Shown: positions 16,243 through 25,500 of the stretch, in pieces
How positions within the stretch are numbered: the stretch's first letter is position 1
Layout of the letters: each line of letters opens with the position of its first letter
Assembly (NCBI RefSeq): GCF_002836595.1
Contig: NZ_PJBB01000003.1
Span: 2,107,001-2,171,000 of the forward strand
DNA length: 64,000 nucleotides
From: Tenacibaculum sp. Bg11-29
GTDB lineage: Bacteria > Bacteroidota > Bacteroidia > Flavobacteriales > Flavobacteriaceae
Direction: 5' to 3'
Translations under genes and position numbers: made by a program
The notes under the pieces: model-generated
Database searches by the model: none
Seen by the model: only the letters and a program-made list of their open reading frames with translations
Told to the model about the DNA's origin: nothing

Positions 16243-16438
16243 AAGTAACAATGTATAAAAAACATAGGGCATTTTTGCTATACCGAAAGGTCTGTGAATT
16301 TTAACAAAGCCCGCTAAATATAAATTTTGGCGTTTATCGTAGAAAAAATAAAAGCAAAATATTTATATTTAGCTAAGTAATAAACCGAAACGATAGTGTT
16401 TTTTAACTGCCCTACGTTTCTTATACGTAACGTTGTAG
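16243..16438 (+). repeat. attC-8 (type B, ~192 bp)
   Basis: Left core GTAAC (16245-16249; degenerate, preceded by CTACAA), arm GTATAA...CATAGGGC, arm GCCC...TTATAC, right core GTTGTAG at 16432. Near-copy of attC-7. Here the cassette's first bases (GTTGTAATA) match its last less well than elsewhere. Confidence 0.75.
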
Positions 16439-16449
16439 CATATTAAAAA

Positions 16450-17190
16450 ATGAACAGAGGAAAATTAATTATTTTTATTAGTTCTGCTATTTTAAATATA
16501 GCTTTATTATATTTTCTATTTTCTAAATCGGAAAATATAGATAGAACTCCTTATTTACATCCATTTGAATTAAACTCAAATTTGAATTTAAAATCAATAG
16601 TGAAAAATGGATATAAATTTGCAAGTATGCCTTGTGGTCAAGTACAATACACCAAACAAATAGCAGATACAATTATACAATATGAAGTTGGAATTGACTG
16701 CGATAAATACGAAGGAAAATATGAAATGTTTATGTTTCCTGAAGAAGAAGAAATTGAGGAAGAAACTGAAGGAAAATCAGATTTGAAAACAACTTATATT
16801 TCTAAAACCTTAGAAGAAGAAATTGCTGAAAACAAATATTATCCTTGGGAACTTAAAGAAATTGAAAACTGCTATCAAGAAATAAAGTGGAGAGTTTATA
16901 CAATAAATTTTGGAAAGGATTTAGATTTAGAAAAAGTTCGTAATTTCATCTACAAAAAAGGTGGAAATATAGTTAATGAAAATTGGAATAAAGAGAAAGG
17001 CGGAAATGCGATAGTTTATTATCGAAACAACTCACTTTATTTTAACATAGGTATTTCTAAAGATGAATTTTCAGAAAATAATAAAACTTGGGTTTTTAAC
17101 ATTACAAGAACAATACCATATTTAGATTTTGAAAAAATACGAAAAAATACTGAACAACAGAAAAAAAGAGATAAATATTATGGACAATAA
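16450..17190 (+). CDS. cassette 9 hypothetical protein with N-terminal membrane helix
   Basis: 246 residues; N-terminal hydrophobic helix (LIIFISSAILNIALLYFLF) followed by an extracytoplasmic-type domain with four visible Cys and an acidic EEEEIEEETEG run near residue 98. No family recognised. Cassette starts GTTGTAGCA and ends TGCTACAAC, exact reverse complements. Confidence 0.6.
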   Translation: MNRGKLIIFISSAILNIALLYFLFSKSENIDRTPYLHPFELNSNLNLKSIVKNGYKFASMPCGQVQYTKQIADTIIQYEVGIDCDKYEGKYEMFMFPEEEEIEEETEGKSDLKTTYISKTLEEEIAENKYYPWELKEIENCYQEIKWRVYTINFGKDLDLEKVRNFIYKKGGNIVNENWNKEKGGNAIVYYRNNSLYFNIGISKDEFSENNKTWVFNITRTIPYLDFEKIRKNTEQQKKRDKYYGQ

Positions 17191-17317
17191 CGTGCTACAA
17201 CAAAGAACTGAGGTAAAAACCAAACAAATTCTTTATTAATTTTACGCAATACTATACTAAGCTCAAAGTAATATTCTTCCTATTTTGAGCTTATATTTTT
17301 TATATAATTACTACTTA

Positions 17318-18283
17318 TTATGGCAATACAGAAACATAAGTTTCATCATAAGGTAATCCTGATTTTGCAATAGCAAAACTTTGTTTTATTAGCTTATTTG
17401 ATACCGCTATTAAAGCTAGTTTTTTACTCTTTCCTTTGTTTACAATGCGTTCATAAATATCTTTACAGGCTTTATTGTGTTTACATGCATTAAAAGAACA
17501 CAAAAACAAGAGATTCCGTAACTTTCTATTACCAACTTTACTTATCCTACTTTTACCTCTTACACTACTAGCTGACTCTCGTATTGTAGGCGTTATACCA
17601 ACATAACTACAGCGTTGTTTTGAGTTTTCAAACTTGGTAAATCCATCGGTTATTACAATCATAAATAAGGCTGTTTTAAGTCCTATCCCTGGAATACTTG
17701 TCAATAGACTTAATTGTACTTGCTGCTCTTGTTTTACTAATGATAGTAGTTTTTTTTCTATCCCTAAAATCTCTTTATCTAAATACTTTTTTATTCGTTT
17801 TAAACTACGATATACATATTTAGAAGGAATTCCTAAAACTTCTTCTCCATGTATTTTATTCTTTGTTGCTGTACGTTTCTTTATACAACTATCCATTAAA
17901 CGAAACAATTGTAAGCATTCACTTTGAACATCCGTTAGTGCATTGTATAGCGGAACATCGTTTATTTGACCATATTCACAAATGGCTTTTGCATCACTCT
18001 TATCTGTTTTTACTTTCGCTAATTTCATTTGAATAAAACGCTTTACTGATAAAGGATTTACTACTGAAACAATAATGTTTTGTTTGTATAAAAATTGAGC
18101 TAATCGATAATGATAATAACCTGTAGCTTCCATTACAACTAATGATTTTTTAGGAAGGTTTTTTAGCAAAATCTTAAATCCAGATGCATCATTTTTAAAT
18201 TGATTATGACCACTTTTACTTCCATAAACATCAAATACATCTTTGCTAATGTCAACTCCAAAAATTTCCTTATATTTATTCAT
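17318..18283 (-). CDS. IS110-family transposase
   Basis: 321 residues, intact. N-terminal RuvC-like DEDD domain: Asp in FGVDISKDVFDV, Glu in VVMEATGYYHYR, Asp pair in KTDKSDAKAI. C-terminal Transposase_20 domain with the helix-hairpin-helix-like SIPGIGLKTALF and RGKSRISKVGNRKLRNLLF containing the candidate catalytic Ser. Length is typical. It faces against the cassettes. Confidence 0.95.
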   Translation of the reverse strand: MNKYKEIFGVDISKDVFDVYGSKSGHNQFKNDASGFKILLKNLPKKSLVVMEATGYYHYRLAQFLYKQNIIVSVVNPLSVKRFIQMKLAKVKTDKSDAKAICEYGQINDVPLYNALTDVQSECLQLFRLMDSCIKKRTATKNKIHGEEVLGIPSKYVYRSLKRIKKYLDKEILGIEKKLLSLVKQEQQVQLSLLTSIPGIGLKTALFMIVITDGFTKFENSKQRCSYVGITPTIRESASSVRGKSRISKVGNRKLRNLLFLCSFNACKHNKACKDIYERIVNKGKSKKLALIAVSNKLIKQSFAIAKSGLPYDETYVSVLP

Positions 18284-18312
18284 AAGAACTGATTTATGAA
18301 AGAATAACCTAC

Positions 18313-18449
18313 TTGACTCACAACAACTTGAAAACGAGATCTAAGTCTCACAGAACTAAACGTGATTTTTAGTAGAAAAGAGAGCCAATTACCAATGTTG
18401 TCGAAGTCTAAGCTTCACCGTGTATATTAACCTTAATTCTCTCTTTTAT
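18313..18449 (-). ncRNA. candidate IS110 bridge RNA (copy 2)
   Basis: Same architecture as copy 1. Target-type loop inside AAAAGAGAG (18376-18384) and CTCTCTTTT: GTTGT at 18397-18401, GAAG/CTTC hairpin, CACCGTGTATATTAA at 18416-18430. Compared with this copy's own target side (CACCGTATATAAT), 11 of 13 bases agree; the segment also matches type A attC sites (ACCGTGTATA). Donor-type loop has AACTTGA (18325-18331), GAGA...TCTC hairpin and AGAACT (18352-18357), as in the IS left end. Confidence 0.55.
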
Positions 18450-18667
18450 TCTTTCTGATTTATATGTCTTAAATTTAATCTTTTTATTAAATTGCTAACT
18501 TAAGCCGTATATAATTTATTGCTAGCTTCTCGCCTACTTACGAAAGTCCTTGCACACTTTCTTGGTCGGTAATTATTTACTAAATTAGGAGCTTGAAACA
18601 CGCAACAAACCATATACAACAACGTTGCCATCAATTTTGACCTAACTCGAGAACCAAATCTAAATAC

Positions 18668-19711
18668 GTGAATTTTGATAATCAAATAATCTTTTTCTTT
18701 AGTGCCTTGGGAGCATTTAATGGCTTTTTACTTTCGTTATATTTTGCCTTGATTGCAAAAAAGAAAAAGTTCTCAAATTACTTTTTGGCTTCGTTGCTTT
18801 TAATGCTAAGTATCCGAATTATTAAATCAGTTTTTTTCTATTTTAATCCAGACTTATCAAACATTTTTATTCAAATAGGACTTTCTGCCTGTATTTTAAT
18901 TGGACCATTCTTATTTCTATATTTAAAAACTCATTATTACAAGAATAAGGTAAATTGGAAAATACATATCATATCTTTTTTGATTGGAATTTCAATCCTA
19001 GGAATTTTTTACCCTTATGCGGAACATCGAACCATATGGAGTAAATGGATTGTTAAAGGTATTTACATTCAATGGCTTATCTATATTTTACTTTCTTTTA
19101 AATTTATTAAACCCATTAATGAAAAAATCAAAACTAAAGAACGATTAAAAAACATTGACATTTGGCTGTTGAGCATCTATTTTGGCATTGCTTTTATTTG
19201 GTTAGCTTTCAGCATTGGAGCCTATATGTCTTATATCGTAGGAGCATTATCATTTTCATTTGTACTTTATCTAATTGTTTTGCTAATCATTTTCAAAAAC
19301 AATAAAGCAACTACATTTTTTGAAGAAAAGGAAAAATATCAAAACAAGGAAATTGAGGAAGGATTATTGGAAAATATAAAAAACGGATTGCCAAAAATTG
19401 TAGCTAATGAATTATTTCTTGACCCAAACATAACGCTTCAGAAAACGGCAAAAGAATTGGGTGTACCAAAACATACTTTGTCGCAATACTTGAATGAAGA
19501 ACAAGGAAAATCCTTTTCAACTTTTATAAACGAATTAAGGGTAGAAAAAGCTAAGGAATTTTTACGTACAAAAACGAACTTTACAATTGAGAGTATTGGC
19601 TACGAAAGCGGTTTTAACTCTAAATCGACTTTCTTTACTTCCTTTAAAAAACTTACTGGGCAAACACCTTCCGAATACCAAAAAAGTATTGGTCTCAGTT
19701 CTACTTTATAA
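18668..19711 (+). CDS. cassette 10 membrane-bound AraC-family regulator
   Basis: 347 residues from a GTG. About six or seven N-terminal transmembrane segments (residues 8-215), then a C-terminal AraC-type double helix-turn-helix (from NELFLDPNITLQKTAKELGVPKH to YESGFNSKSTFFTSFKKLTGQTPSEYQ). This layout is common in Bacteroidota regulators that sense at the membrane. First gene of a four-gene run in one cassette, so it may control the DJ-1-like and NTF2-like genes that follow. Confidence 0.85.
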   Translation: MNFDNQIIFFFSALGAFNGFLLSLYFALIAKKKKFSNYFLASLLLMLSIRIIKSVFFYFNPDLSNIFIQIGLSACILIGPFLFLYLKTHYYKNKVNWKIHIISFLIGISILGIFYPYAEHRTIWSKWIVKGIYIQWLIYILLSFKFIKPINEKIKTKERLKNIDIWLLSIYFGIAFIWLAFSIGAYMSYIVGALSFSFVLYLIVLLIIFKNNKATTFFEEKEKYQNKEIEEGLLENIKNGLPKIVANELFLDPNITLQKTAKELGVPKHTLSQYLNEEQGKSFSTFINELRVEKAKEFLRTKTNFTIESIGYESGFNSKSTFFTSFKKLTGQTPSEYQKSIGLSSTL

Positions 19712-19786
19712 ATCCGAACTACTGTTTTATCATTTTGTATCAGCCATCGGAATTGGTTTTGCATATTTGCTTCAAATATCAAAAAA

Positions 19787-20536
19787 ATGCAAAAACTTAT
19801 ATCACTATTTTTAATAGTTTTCCTATTGGTAAGCTGTTCAAAAAAAGAAATCAAAGAGAAGATTTTAATCGTAACCTCAAATCAACACACCTATGGAAAT
19901 ACCAAAATCAACGCTTCCAACCATTTTGCCGAAATTGTTCTAGCCTATGATGAATTTGTTAATGCTGGATATGGTGTCGATTTTGTAAGCCCAAAAGGCG
20001 GTAAAATTTGGGTTGGCTATATAGATGATACTAATGCAACTCAAAAAAGATACTTAGATGATGAAGCGTTTATGAGTCGCCTAAAAACTACGATGTCGCC
20101 AAATGAGGTAAACACTTTAGACTACATCGCAGTATATTACGGAGGTGGTGGTTCGGCCATGTTTGGTGTACCAGAAAATAAAGGAATTCAAGATGTTTCT
20201 ATGGCAGTTTATGAAGAAAATAATGGTATCGTTTCTGCTATTTGCCATGGAAGTGCTGGATTAGCCTATTTAAAGACAAAAGATGGAAAGTACCTCGTTG
20301 AAGGAAAAAAAGTAAACGGCTTTCCAGATGCCTTTGAACGCATGGATGCAGAATACTATGCCACATTTCCATTTTCGATACAGCAAAAATTAATAGCTAA
20401 TGGAGGGAGATTTGAATATTCTAAAGAAGGTTGGGATGATTTCTCAATTGCGGATGGTCGTTTAATTACAGGACAAGATCCAACGGCAGCTAGAAGCGTT
20501 GCAAAAAAAATAATTGTAGCACTTAAACAATTATAA
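19787..20536 (+). CDS. cassette 10 DJ-1/PfpI-family lipoprotein
   Basis: 249 residues: signal peptide with lipobox (LIVFLLVSCSKK) and a DJ-1/PfpI domain. The nucleophile elbow reads SAICHGSAGL, with the reactive Cys near residue 150; a Glu lies in the early AEIVLAYDEF segment. Members act as glyoxalases, chaperones or amidotransferase-like proteins. A lipid-anchored version next to an AraC regulator may handle reactive carbonyls in the envelope; this is inference. Confidence 0.82.
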   Translation: MQKLISLFLIVFLLVSCSKKEIKEKILIVTSNQHTYGNTKINASNHFAEIVLAYDEFVNAGYGVDFVSPKGGKIWVGYIDDTNATQKRYLDDEAFMSRLKTTMSPNEVNTLDYIAVYYGGGGSAMFGVPENKGIQDVSMAVYEENNGIVSAICHGSAGLAYLKTKDGKYLVEGKKVNGFPDAFERMDAEYYATFPFSIQQKLIANGGRFEYSKEGWDDFSIADGRLITGQDPTAARSVAKKIIVALKQL

Positions 20537-20594
20537 TCTATTCAAAACAGATTAAAATTTACATTATAAATAATTATTAAAATACCACTTAACA

Positions 20595-21023
20595 ATGAAA
20601 AAATTAATTAAAATATTATTACCTGCCCTAGTTTTGACACTATTTACTTCTTATTCTTACTCACAAAGAACAGACTTTTCAGACCGTCAAGCTATTATTG
20701 AAACAACAGAGAATTTTTTTATTGGCGATCACACCGCAAGTATTGAGCATAAAAAGCTTTCTATGCACAAAAAAGGTGCTTACAGGTACATAAAAAGGGA
20801 CGGAACTTATGATGAGTTTATTTTTGATTTAGATTCAGCTGAAGCAGACACTAGATATAAAGAGGAAATATTGAGCATTGAAATTTACGGAAAACTTGCA
20901 TTGGTTAGAGCACGATTAGCAACAAATAACGGCAAAGCCCATTACAAGTTGTTCACACTACATAAGGCTGATGGAAAATGGAAAATAACAACAATTACAT
21001 GGGGTTCTGAAATTAAGCTGTAA
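20595..21023 (+). CDS. cassette 10 NTF2-like secreted protein (lumazine-binding type)
   Basis: 142 residues, signal peptide MKKLIKILLPALVLTLFTSYSYSQ, then a cone-shaped NTF2-like domain: QAIIETTENFFIGDHTASIEHKK, LALVRARLATNN and KLFTLHKADGKWKITTITW are the standard strands of Lumazine_bd_2/SnoaL-like proteins. 58 bp after the DJ-1-like gene. Ligand unknown. Confidence 0.8.
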   Translation: MKKLIKILLPALVLTLFTSYSYSQRTDFSDRQAIIETTENFFIGDHTASIEHKKLSMHKKGAYRYIKRDGTYDEFIFDLDSAEADTRYKEEILSIEIYGKLALVRARLATNNGKAHYKLFTLHKADGKWKITTITWGSEIKL

Positions 21024-21070
21024 GCCTTTTTCAGTAACAATTCTTAAAAGTCTAACAAAAGCTAAACAAT

Positions 21071-21502
21071 ATGAAAACAAAAAAAAATCTAATTCTCACA
21101 ATTGCATTTTTAGCTATACAAATAACTAATGCACAAACTGATTTAGAGTTAATTACTACAACATTAAACGATTATATAGAAGGTACAGCAAATGGTAACC
21201 CCGATAAATTAAAAAAGGCTTTTCATCCAGATTTTAATTTATACACAATAACAAGTGATAGTTTGTGGATTCGGTCAGGTAGAGAGTACATTTCTAATGT
21301 AAAAAAAGGTGAAAAAAATAATCGCATAGGACGAATCATATCTATAGACTATGAAAAAGATGCAGCCATTGCCAAAGCTGAAATAATCATTCCAAATTGG
21401 CGAATTTTTACTGATTATTTCCTTTTACTTAAATACAAAGGAGAGTGGAAAATTGTCCATAAAAGCTATACTTGGAGAGAATATCCGAAAAGCGAAAAAT
21501 AA
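21071..21502 (+). CDS. cassette 10 second NTF2-like secreted protein
   Basis: 143 residues with a signal peptide (MKTKKNLILTIAFLAIQITNAQ) and an NTF2-like domain (LNDYIEGTANGNPDKLKKAF, DYEKDAAIAKAEI, FLLLKYKGEWKIVHKSY). Related in layout to the preceding gene, perhaps an old duplication. Its stop is 6 bp before a fossil attC left core. Confidence 0.8.
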   Translation: MKTKKNLILTIAFLAIQITNAQTDLELITTTLNDYIEGTANGNPDKLKKAFHPDFNLYTITSDSLWIRSGREYISNVKKGEKNNRIGRIISIDYEKDAAIAKAEIIIPNWRIFTDYFLLLKYKGEWKIVHKSYTWREYPKSEK

Positions 21503-21504
21503 CT

Positions 21505-21555
21505 GTTGGCGACACCGTATATAAAAACGTGGTGCAACATTTAAACTCACTCAAA
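21505..21555 (+). repeat. fossil attC remnant (attC-10)
   Basis: TTGGCGAC followed by ACCGTATATAA resembles the left half of a type A attC (GCCAAC then ACCGTATATAA), but there is no right half or GTT core before the next gene at 21561. Looks like a cassette fusion by deletion inside an attC. Confidence 0.55.
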
Positions 21556-21560
21556 CATAT

Positions 21561-22646
21561 ATGAAACAAACTATAATTTTTCTCTTAATTATTTTTATTA
21601 ACTGTAAACCAGGTGAAAATGATAAATTATTCCAAAAAACCATTGAAAAGGTAGTGAATGAAGATCTATCCAATTTCATCAAATCACCTTATACAGCAAT
21701 ATCTGGGGCGGTATATGTTAATCGAAAAACATATCAATTTCATTTTGGTAAGTTAACTGATGGAAAACAAGCAACTAATAAAACCATATATGAGATAGCT
21801 TCTATTACTAAAACCTATACAGGATTAATACTTTCTCAAGCGGTTTACGATAAAAGACTATGCCTTGACACAGATATAAGAACATATTTAGACGATATAT
21901 ATTCTAATTTAGAGTTAAATGACAACAAGCCAATTACGTTGAGACATTTAATAACTCATACTTCAGGTATTCCAATGAATATTAATTGCAGAAATGAAAA
22001 TACTACTATTGAAGATCAACTTTCTTGCTTTGATGAATTCACAAAGGACAAATTTTTTGAAGTTTTGAAACTAACCACACTTATCGACAGTTCTGGAAAG
22101 AATTATCATTACTCAAATGCTGGAGTACAATTGATAGGCTATATTTTAGAAAATGTTTACCAAATGTCATTCCAAGAACTTTTAAAAAAATATGTATTTG
22201 CTCGTTCGGGAGAGCAAGACACAAAATATAAAATTAATAGTGGTATGATTGATAATATAGCAATTGGAAAAGACAGTAGTGGTAAACTAATGCCTTTAGA
22301 AGATGGGTTTTATCAATACGCGGGAGGACTTAAATCTTCAACAAATTCAATGCTTGACTTTATTAAAATGTACTTGACCAATAATGATCCTGTTATAAAA
22401 GAGTCAATGAACCTTTTGGCAGGAAATACTCAATATGGAAGAGCCTATGCTTGGAACACTTTTGATTACGATAAAACAAAAAAAATGTTATATCATAATG
22501 GAGGAACTTTTGGACAATCCTCTTGGATTGCTTTATACCCTAAACAAAATATAGGTATTTTTTTAGTTACAAATGTTTCAACTGACAATTCTCAAGGTGA
22601 CTTGAATGAATTATCAGATAGAATCATTGGCAAATTAATCGATTAA
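21561..22646 (+). CDS. cassette 10 serine hydrolase, beta-lactamase family (class C-like)
   Basis: 361 residues; signal peptide with lipobox-like IIFINCKPG. SxxK nucleophile in IASITKTYTG near residue 89, YxN motif in YHYSNAG near residue 186, and HNGGTFGQSS near residue 313 as the third (KTG-like) box. Members include esterases, peptidases and class C-type beta-lactamases; in Bacteroidota most are not antibiotic-resistance enzymes. The cassette's last bases (TGGTGGCAAC) pair with the start at 18624 (GTTGCCATCA) with one mismatch, so this gene now shares a cassette with the AraC operon. Confidence 0.85.
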   Translation: MKQTIIFLLIIFINCKPGENDKLFQKTIEKVVNEDLSNFIKSPYTAISGAVYVNRKTYQFHFGKLTDGKQATNKTIYEIASITKTYTGLILSQAVYDKRLCLDTDIRTYLDDIYSNLELNDNKPITLRHLITHTSGIPMNINCRNENTTIEDQLSCFDEFTKDKFFEVLKLTTLIDSSGKNYHYSNAGVQLIGYILENVYQMSFQELLKKYVFARSGEQDTKYKINSGMIDNIAIGKDSSGKLMPLEDGFYQYAGGLKSSTNSMLDFIKMYLTNNDPVIKESMNLLAGNTQYGRAYAWNTFDYDKTKKMLYHNGGTFGQSSWIALYPKQNIGIFLVTNVSTDNSQGDLNELSDRIIGKLID

Positions 22647-22659
22647 TTTTAAAAAACTG

Positions 22660-22764
22660 GTGGCAACAACGTATATAGCTAATAAGTTGCTTAATCGAAG
22701 TTAAAGCATATTTGGAAAGTCGCCAAATTTTTAAATTTGACGACTTTCCAATAAAAAAGATAAA
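22660..22764 (+). repeat. attC-11, truncated (type B)
   Basis: Left core TGGCAAC (22661-22667), arm CGTATATAGC, then the type B central block GGAAAGTCGCCAAATTTTTA with its complement. It breaks off near 22765 where an IS3-type fragment begins; arm 2 and the GTT core are missing. Confidence 0.7.
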
Positions 22765-23019
22765 TATTAGTATGACTGAAGAAAATCATTGTTATGAAAA
22801 TGCAATGGCAGAACGTGTAAACGGTATATTAAAAGATGAATTTTATCTAGACCAAACCTTTGATAACGTGGCACACGCAAAGAGAGCTGCAAAAAATGCA
22901 ATTAATTTATACAATGAAGTAAGATTACATTTATCTTTAGATTATAAAACACCAAATATGGTATATAAATTATCAGCTTAATTCAATTTTAACCTGTAGC
23001 CATATTTCAGGACAAGACA
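22765..23019 (+). pseudogene. 3' fragment of an IS3-family element (orfB end)
   Basis: From 22769 the frame encodes ISMTEENHCYENAMAERVNG...NLYNEVRLHLSLDYKTP, the C-terminal integrase-core part of an IS3/IS150-type orfB with the final catalytic Glu (AMAERVNG). Only about 70 residues remain; the IS right end follows (CATATTTCAGGACAAGACA, to ~23019). The fragment is joined to a truncated attC at its left, probably by deletion. An apparent earlier start at 22712 lies in attC sequence. Confidence 0.85.
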
Positions 23020-23031
23020 GCTGAAAAACCA

Positions 23032-24183
23032 ATGAACAAGCGAAAAATAATTTTAGGAATAATTGTAATATTTCTTTGCTATTTATTCTACTGGACTTTT
23101 GAACCTTATAGTTTAAATCCGTTTTCCAACAAACCTATTTCACAATCTCAAAGTCAAAATAACCTGAATTGTGACAACTTAAATAGTTTTAGGCTCAAGG
23201 CTGATAGTATTGTCAATTCTGCAATAAATAAAAATGCATTTTTAGCTACTTCAACAGGTGTTTATTCAGAAAAATGTGGGAATTGGTTATCTACTGCAGG
23301 ATTTTTAAATAAAGGAAATCAAGAGAAACCCACTAAAAATAGTCAATTTAGAATTGCATCTATTAGCAAACCAATGACAGCTATTGCTATTCTTCAACTT
23401 TATGAAAAAGGGAAAATAAATTTAGATTTATCTATTCAAAATTATTTACATGAATTTGCAAAAAAGGAAAAAGGAGATATTACAATTCGTCAATTATTAA
23501 ACCATACATCTGGAATTCCTCATTACAAATCTGATTTAGGAATATTCAACTTTACGCATTATAACAATTGCGTAAAAGCTCTCGAAAAATTTGAGAATAG
23601 AGAACTTGTTTTTAAACCAGGAACTGAATTTTTGTATTCATCTTTTGGATACACACTACTTGGTGCGATTATAGAAAAAGTTTCAGGAAAATCATATCAA
23701 AGTTATATGCAGGAAAATGTCTGGAAACCAGCAAATATGATTAACACTAATGTAGCACAGACTAAAACGAAAGTTTACATAAAACTTGGAAATCACTTTT
23801 ACAGAAGTCCAAAAAATAATTTGAGTTACACATATTCTGGAGGAGGAATACAATCCACAGCAGAAGACCTAATAAAATTTGGAAAAGCTGTCTTAAATTA
23901 TAAGTTCATAAATCCTTCAACAACAGAACTGATGATTCAATTGACTAATAATGAAAACGAGGAAATGGAATATACTTTCGGTTGGGATAATTGGAAAAGT
24001 CCTAAATTTGGAAAAGTTATTGAACATAATGGAGTACAAGTTGGATCAAGTAGCTATTTTAGAATATATTTTGACGAAAAAGTGGTAGTTGCTACTTTAG
24101 CCAATAATTTGAATTCAAGCGAAGAAGTTCGAGATTTATCAATTGAGCTTTCATATCTATTATTAGAAATGGAAAAAGAATGA
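23032..24183 (+). CDS. cassette 11 serine hydrolase, beta-lactamase family
   Basis: 383 residues with an N-terminal membrane anchor or signal (IILGIIVIFLCYLFYWTF). SxxK in RIASISKPMTA near residue 111, Tyr motif in FLYSSFGYT near residue 204, and HNGVQVGSSSYF near residue 331 as third box. Different subgroup from the cassette 10 enzyme (about 25-30% similar by eye). The cassette's 5' boundary was lost to the IS3 fragment. Confidence 0.85.
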   Translation: MNKRKIILGIIVIFLCYLFYWTFEPYSLNPFSNKPISQSQSQNNLNCDNLNSFRLKADSIVNSAINKNAFLATSTGVYSEKCGNWLSTAGFLNKGNQEKPTKNSQFRIASISKPMTAIAILQLYEKGKINLDLSIQNYLHEFAKKEKGDITIRQLLNHTSGIPHYKSDLGIFNFTHYNNCVKALEKFENRELVFKPGTEFLYSSFGYTLLGAIIEKVSGKSYQSYMQENVWKPANMINTNVAQTKTKVYIKLGNHFYRSPKNNLSYTYSGGGIQSTAEDLIKFGKAVLNYKFINPSTTELMIQLTNNENEEMEYTFGWDNWKSPKFGKVIEHNGVQVGSSSYFRIYFDEKVVVATLANNLNSSEEVRDLSIELSYLLLEMEKE

Positions 24184-24336
24184 AAACACCGTATAAAATT
24201 AATTGCTGGTTTTAGACTATTTACGAAAGTCCTTGTAGACTTTCTATCTGTGTTTTATTTGCTAAATTTAGTACTTAAATCACGCAACTAATCTTATACG
24301 TATTCCAAGATCAAATCCTAATAAAGTTTCTTTTTT

Positions 24337-25329
24337 TTAAGCTGCATGTTGTTGAAGAACTACATAAGGTGTTCCTCTTTTAACAACTGCAAAAGCTCTT
24401 GAGATTAGTTTGTTTCTAACATTATTTATGGCTAACATTTTATCTTTTCCTTCTGCTAACTTTCTTTTATAATACATTCGTAATTCACTATCATGCTGTA
24501 TTGCTGAAACACTTGCCATACTCAATAAACTCTTCATTTTCCTATCACCTAAATAATGACATTGTTTCCTTCTTCTTATACTTGTTCCTGATTCATGCGC
24601 GAAAGGTGCTGTTCCACAATAACTCGAAAATGAGCGCCAATTATCAAATCTAGTAAAATTACCTGTATGATAAATCAGTTGACAAGCAACTACAAAACCA
24701 ACTCCTTTTAAACTAGATAATAATTCATAGTTCTTATACATCGAACTATCTTCAAATATTAATTCTTCTATTCTAATTTCTATTGACTTTACTTGTTTGG
24801 ATAAATAGTCAATACTTCTTTTTAAACTAATGCAGCCAGCATCTGTGGTAGCACTGGTTAAAAACACTTTCATTTCTTTTAAAGTTTCCTTTAATCCTGC
24901 ATTGTTTCTAACTAATTGATCTCTCAAAGCGAGTAATCTTCCAAGCTCTAGATGAGCTGTGCTTTTTACTGTACTTGGACTTAATTCTTCTCTGTAAATC
25001 CACCCATAACGGGCTATTAAACTTGCATCTAGACGGTCTGTTTTTTCTTTTACAATTCCTGATGATCGCTTTATTTTTAAGGGACTCTCTTCAACATAAA
25101 CAATCTTCTGACTATGTAGATAAAGCGCAAATTTTAAAGAATAATATCCTGTATTCTCAAAACAATAAAAAACATCAACCCCTTTTGTTGCTTTTAAAAC
25201 CCATTTTATTAAACTTTTATATCCTACGATATCGTTCTTAAACTCCTTGTGAGACTGGGCATGATAACAATAAGCATCAATTTTTTTTTTTGACACATCA
25301 ATTCCTACGACTTCTTTGTAATTTTTCAT
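24337..25329 (-). CDS. IS110-family transposase
   Basis: 330 residues. DEDD domain: VGIDVSKKKIDA, FYCFENTGYYSLKFALYL, KTDRLDASLIARYG; C-terminal Transposase_20 domain: SSLKGVGFVVACQLIYHTG and RRRKQCHYLGDRKMKSLLSM. Only distantly similar to the transposase at 17318. Intact. Confidence 0.94.
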   Translation of the reverse strand: MKNYKEVVGIDVSKKKIDAYCYHAQSHKEFKNDIVGYKSLIKWVLKATKGVDVFYCFENTGYYSLKFALYLHSQKIVYVEESPLKIKRSSGIVKEKTDRLDASLIARYGWIYREELSPSTVKSTAHLELGRLLALRDQLVRNNAGLKETLKEMKVFLTSATTDAGCISLKRSIDYLSKQVKSIEIRIEELIFEDSSMYKNYELLSSLKGVGFVVACQLIYHTGNFTRFDNWRSFSSYCGTAPFAHESGTSIRRRKQCHYLGDRKMKSLLSMASVSAIQHDSELRMYYKRKLAEGKDKMLAINNVRNKLISRAFAVVKRGTPYVVLQQHAA

Positions 25330-25369
25330 ATTTTTACATTTAGTGTGAATAAATTTGTTGCTTTAACTA

Positions 25370-25500
25370 CTTCCTTTATCGGGAGATTTAACTCTGGTAT
25401 TCCAAATGGTTCTTGGCAACTTTATAGAAACAGAGGACTCGTACGTGTACTGGAGCTTAAAATCTAAAACACGTTATAGTTCTCCTCTTTTTCTATCTAA
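25370..25500 (-). ncRNA. candidate bridge RNA of the second IS110-type element
   Basis: In the non-coding DNA upstream of the transposase, GTATTCCAA (25397-25405) matches the IS left end (TATTCCAA), and AACACGTTA (25468-25476) matches the target at 25524-25532, including the GTTA core. The latter lies in a loop between AGAGGA (25432-25437) and TCCTCT (25483-25488) with CGTA on the other side, complementary to TACG at the left flank. Order and sense match the arrangement in copies 1 and 2. Tentative. Confidence 0.42.

Larger units (their letters stand above)
17202..18504 (-). mobile_element. IS110-type element, copy 2 (complete)
   Basis: About 1,303 bp with the same ends as copy 1 (AAAGAACTGAGG / GCTAACTTAAG) and an intact 321-residue transposase. 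Inserted in attC-9 at the same place, directly after AAC of the left core. No target duplication seen. Its non-coding end differs from copy 1 in the guide-like segment (GTGTATA instead of GTATAAA). Confidence 0.85.
17195..18630 (+). repeat. attC-9 (type A), interrupted by IS110-type copy 2
   Basis: Left core CTACAAC (17195-17201), IS at 17202-18504, then CCGTATATAATTTATTGCT and the type A body with GAAAGTCC...CTTTC hairpin, arm ATATAC and right core GTTGCCA at 18624. About 133 bp without the IS. Confidence 0.75.

Noticed and set aside
13329..17927. + strand ORFs inside the IS copies (13329-13622, 17634-17927)
   Set aside because: Antisense shadows of the transposase genes, present in both copies only because the IS copies are near-identical.
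18500..18685. 61-codon - strand ORF over attC-9
   Set aside because: Lies in attC sequence and the start region of the AraC-type gene; no protein-like features.
22712..22768. N-terminal part of the apparent 89-codon transposase ORF
   Set aside because: Translation of truncated attC-11; homology to IS3 orfB begins only at 22769.
21561..24183. Beta-lactam resistance cassettes
   Set aside because: Both proteins have SxxK and Tyr motifs, but the family is mainly peptidases and esterases; nothing here supports antibiotic hydrolysis.
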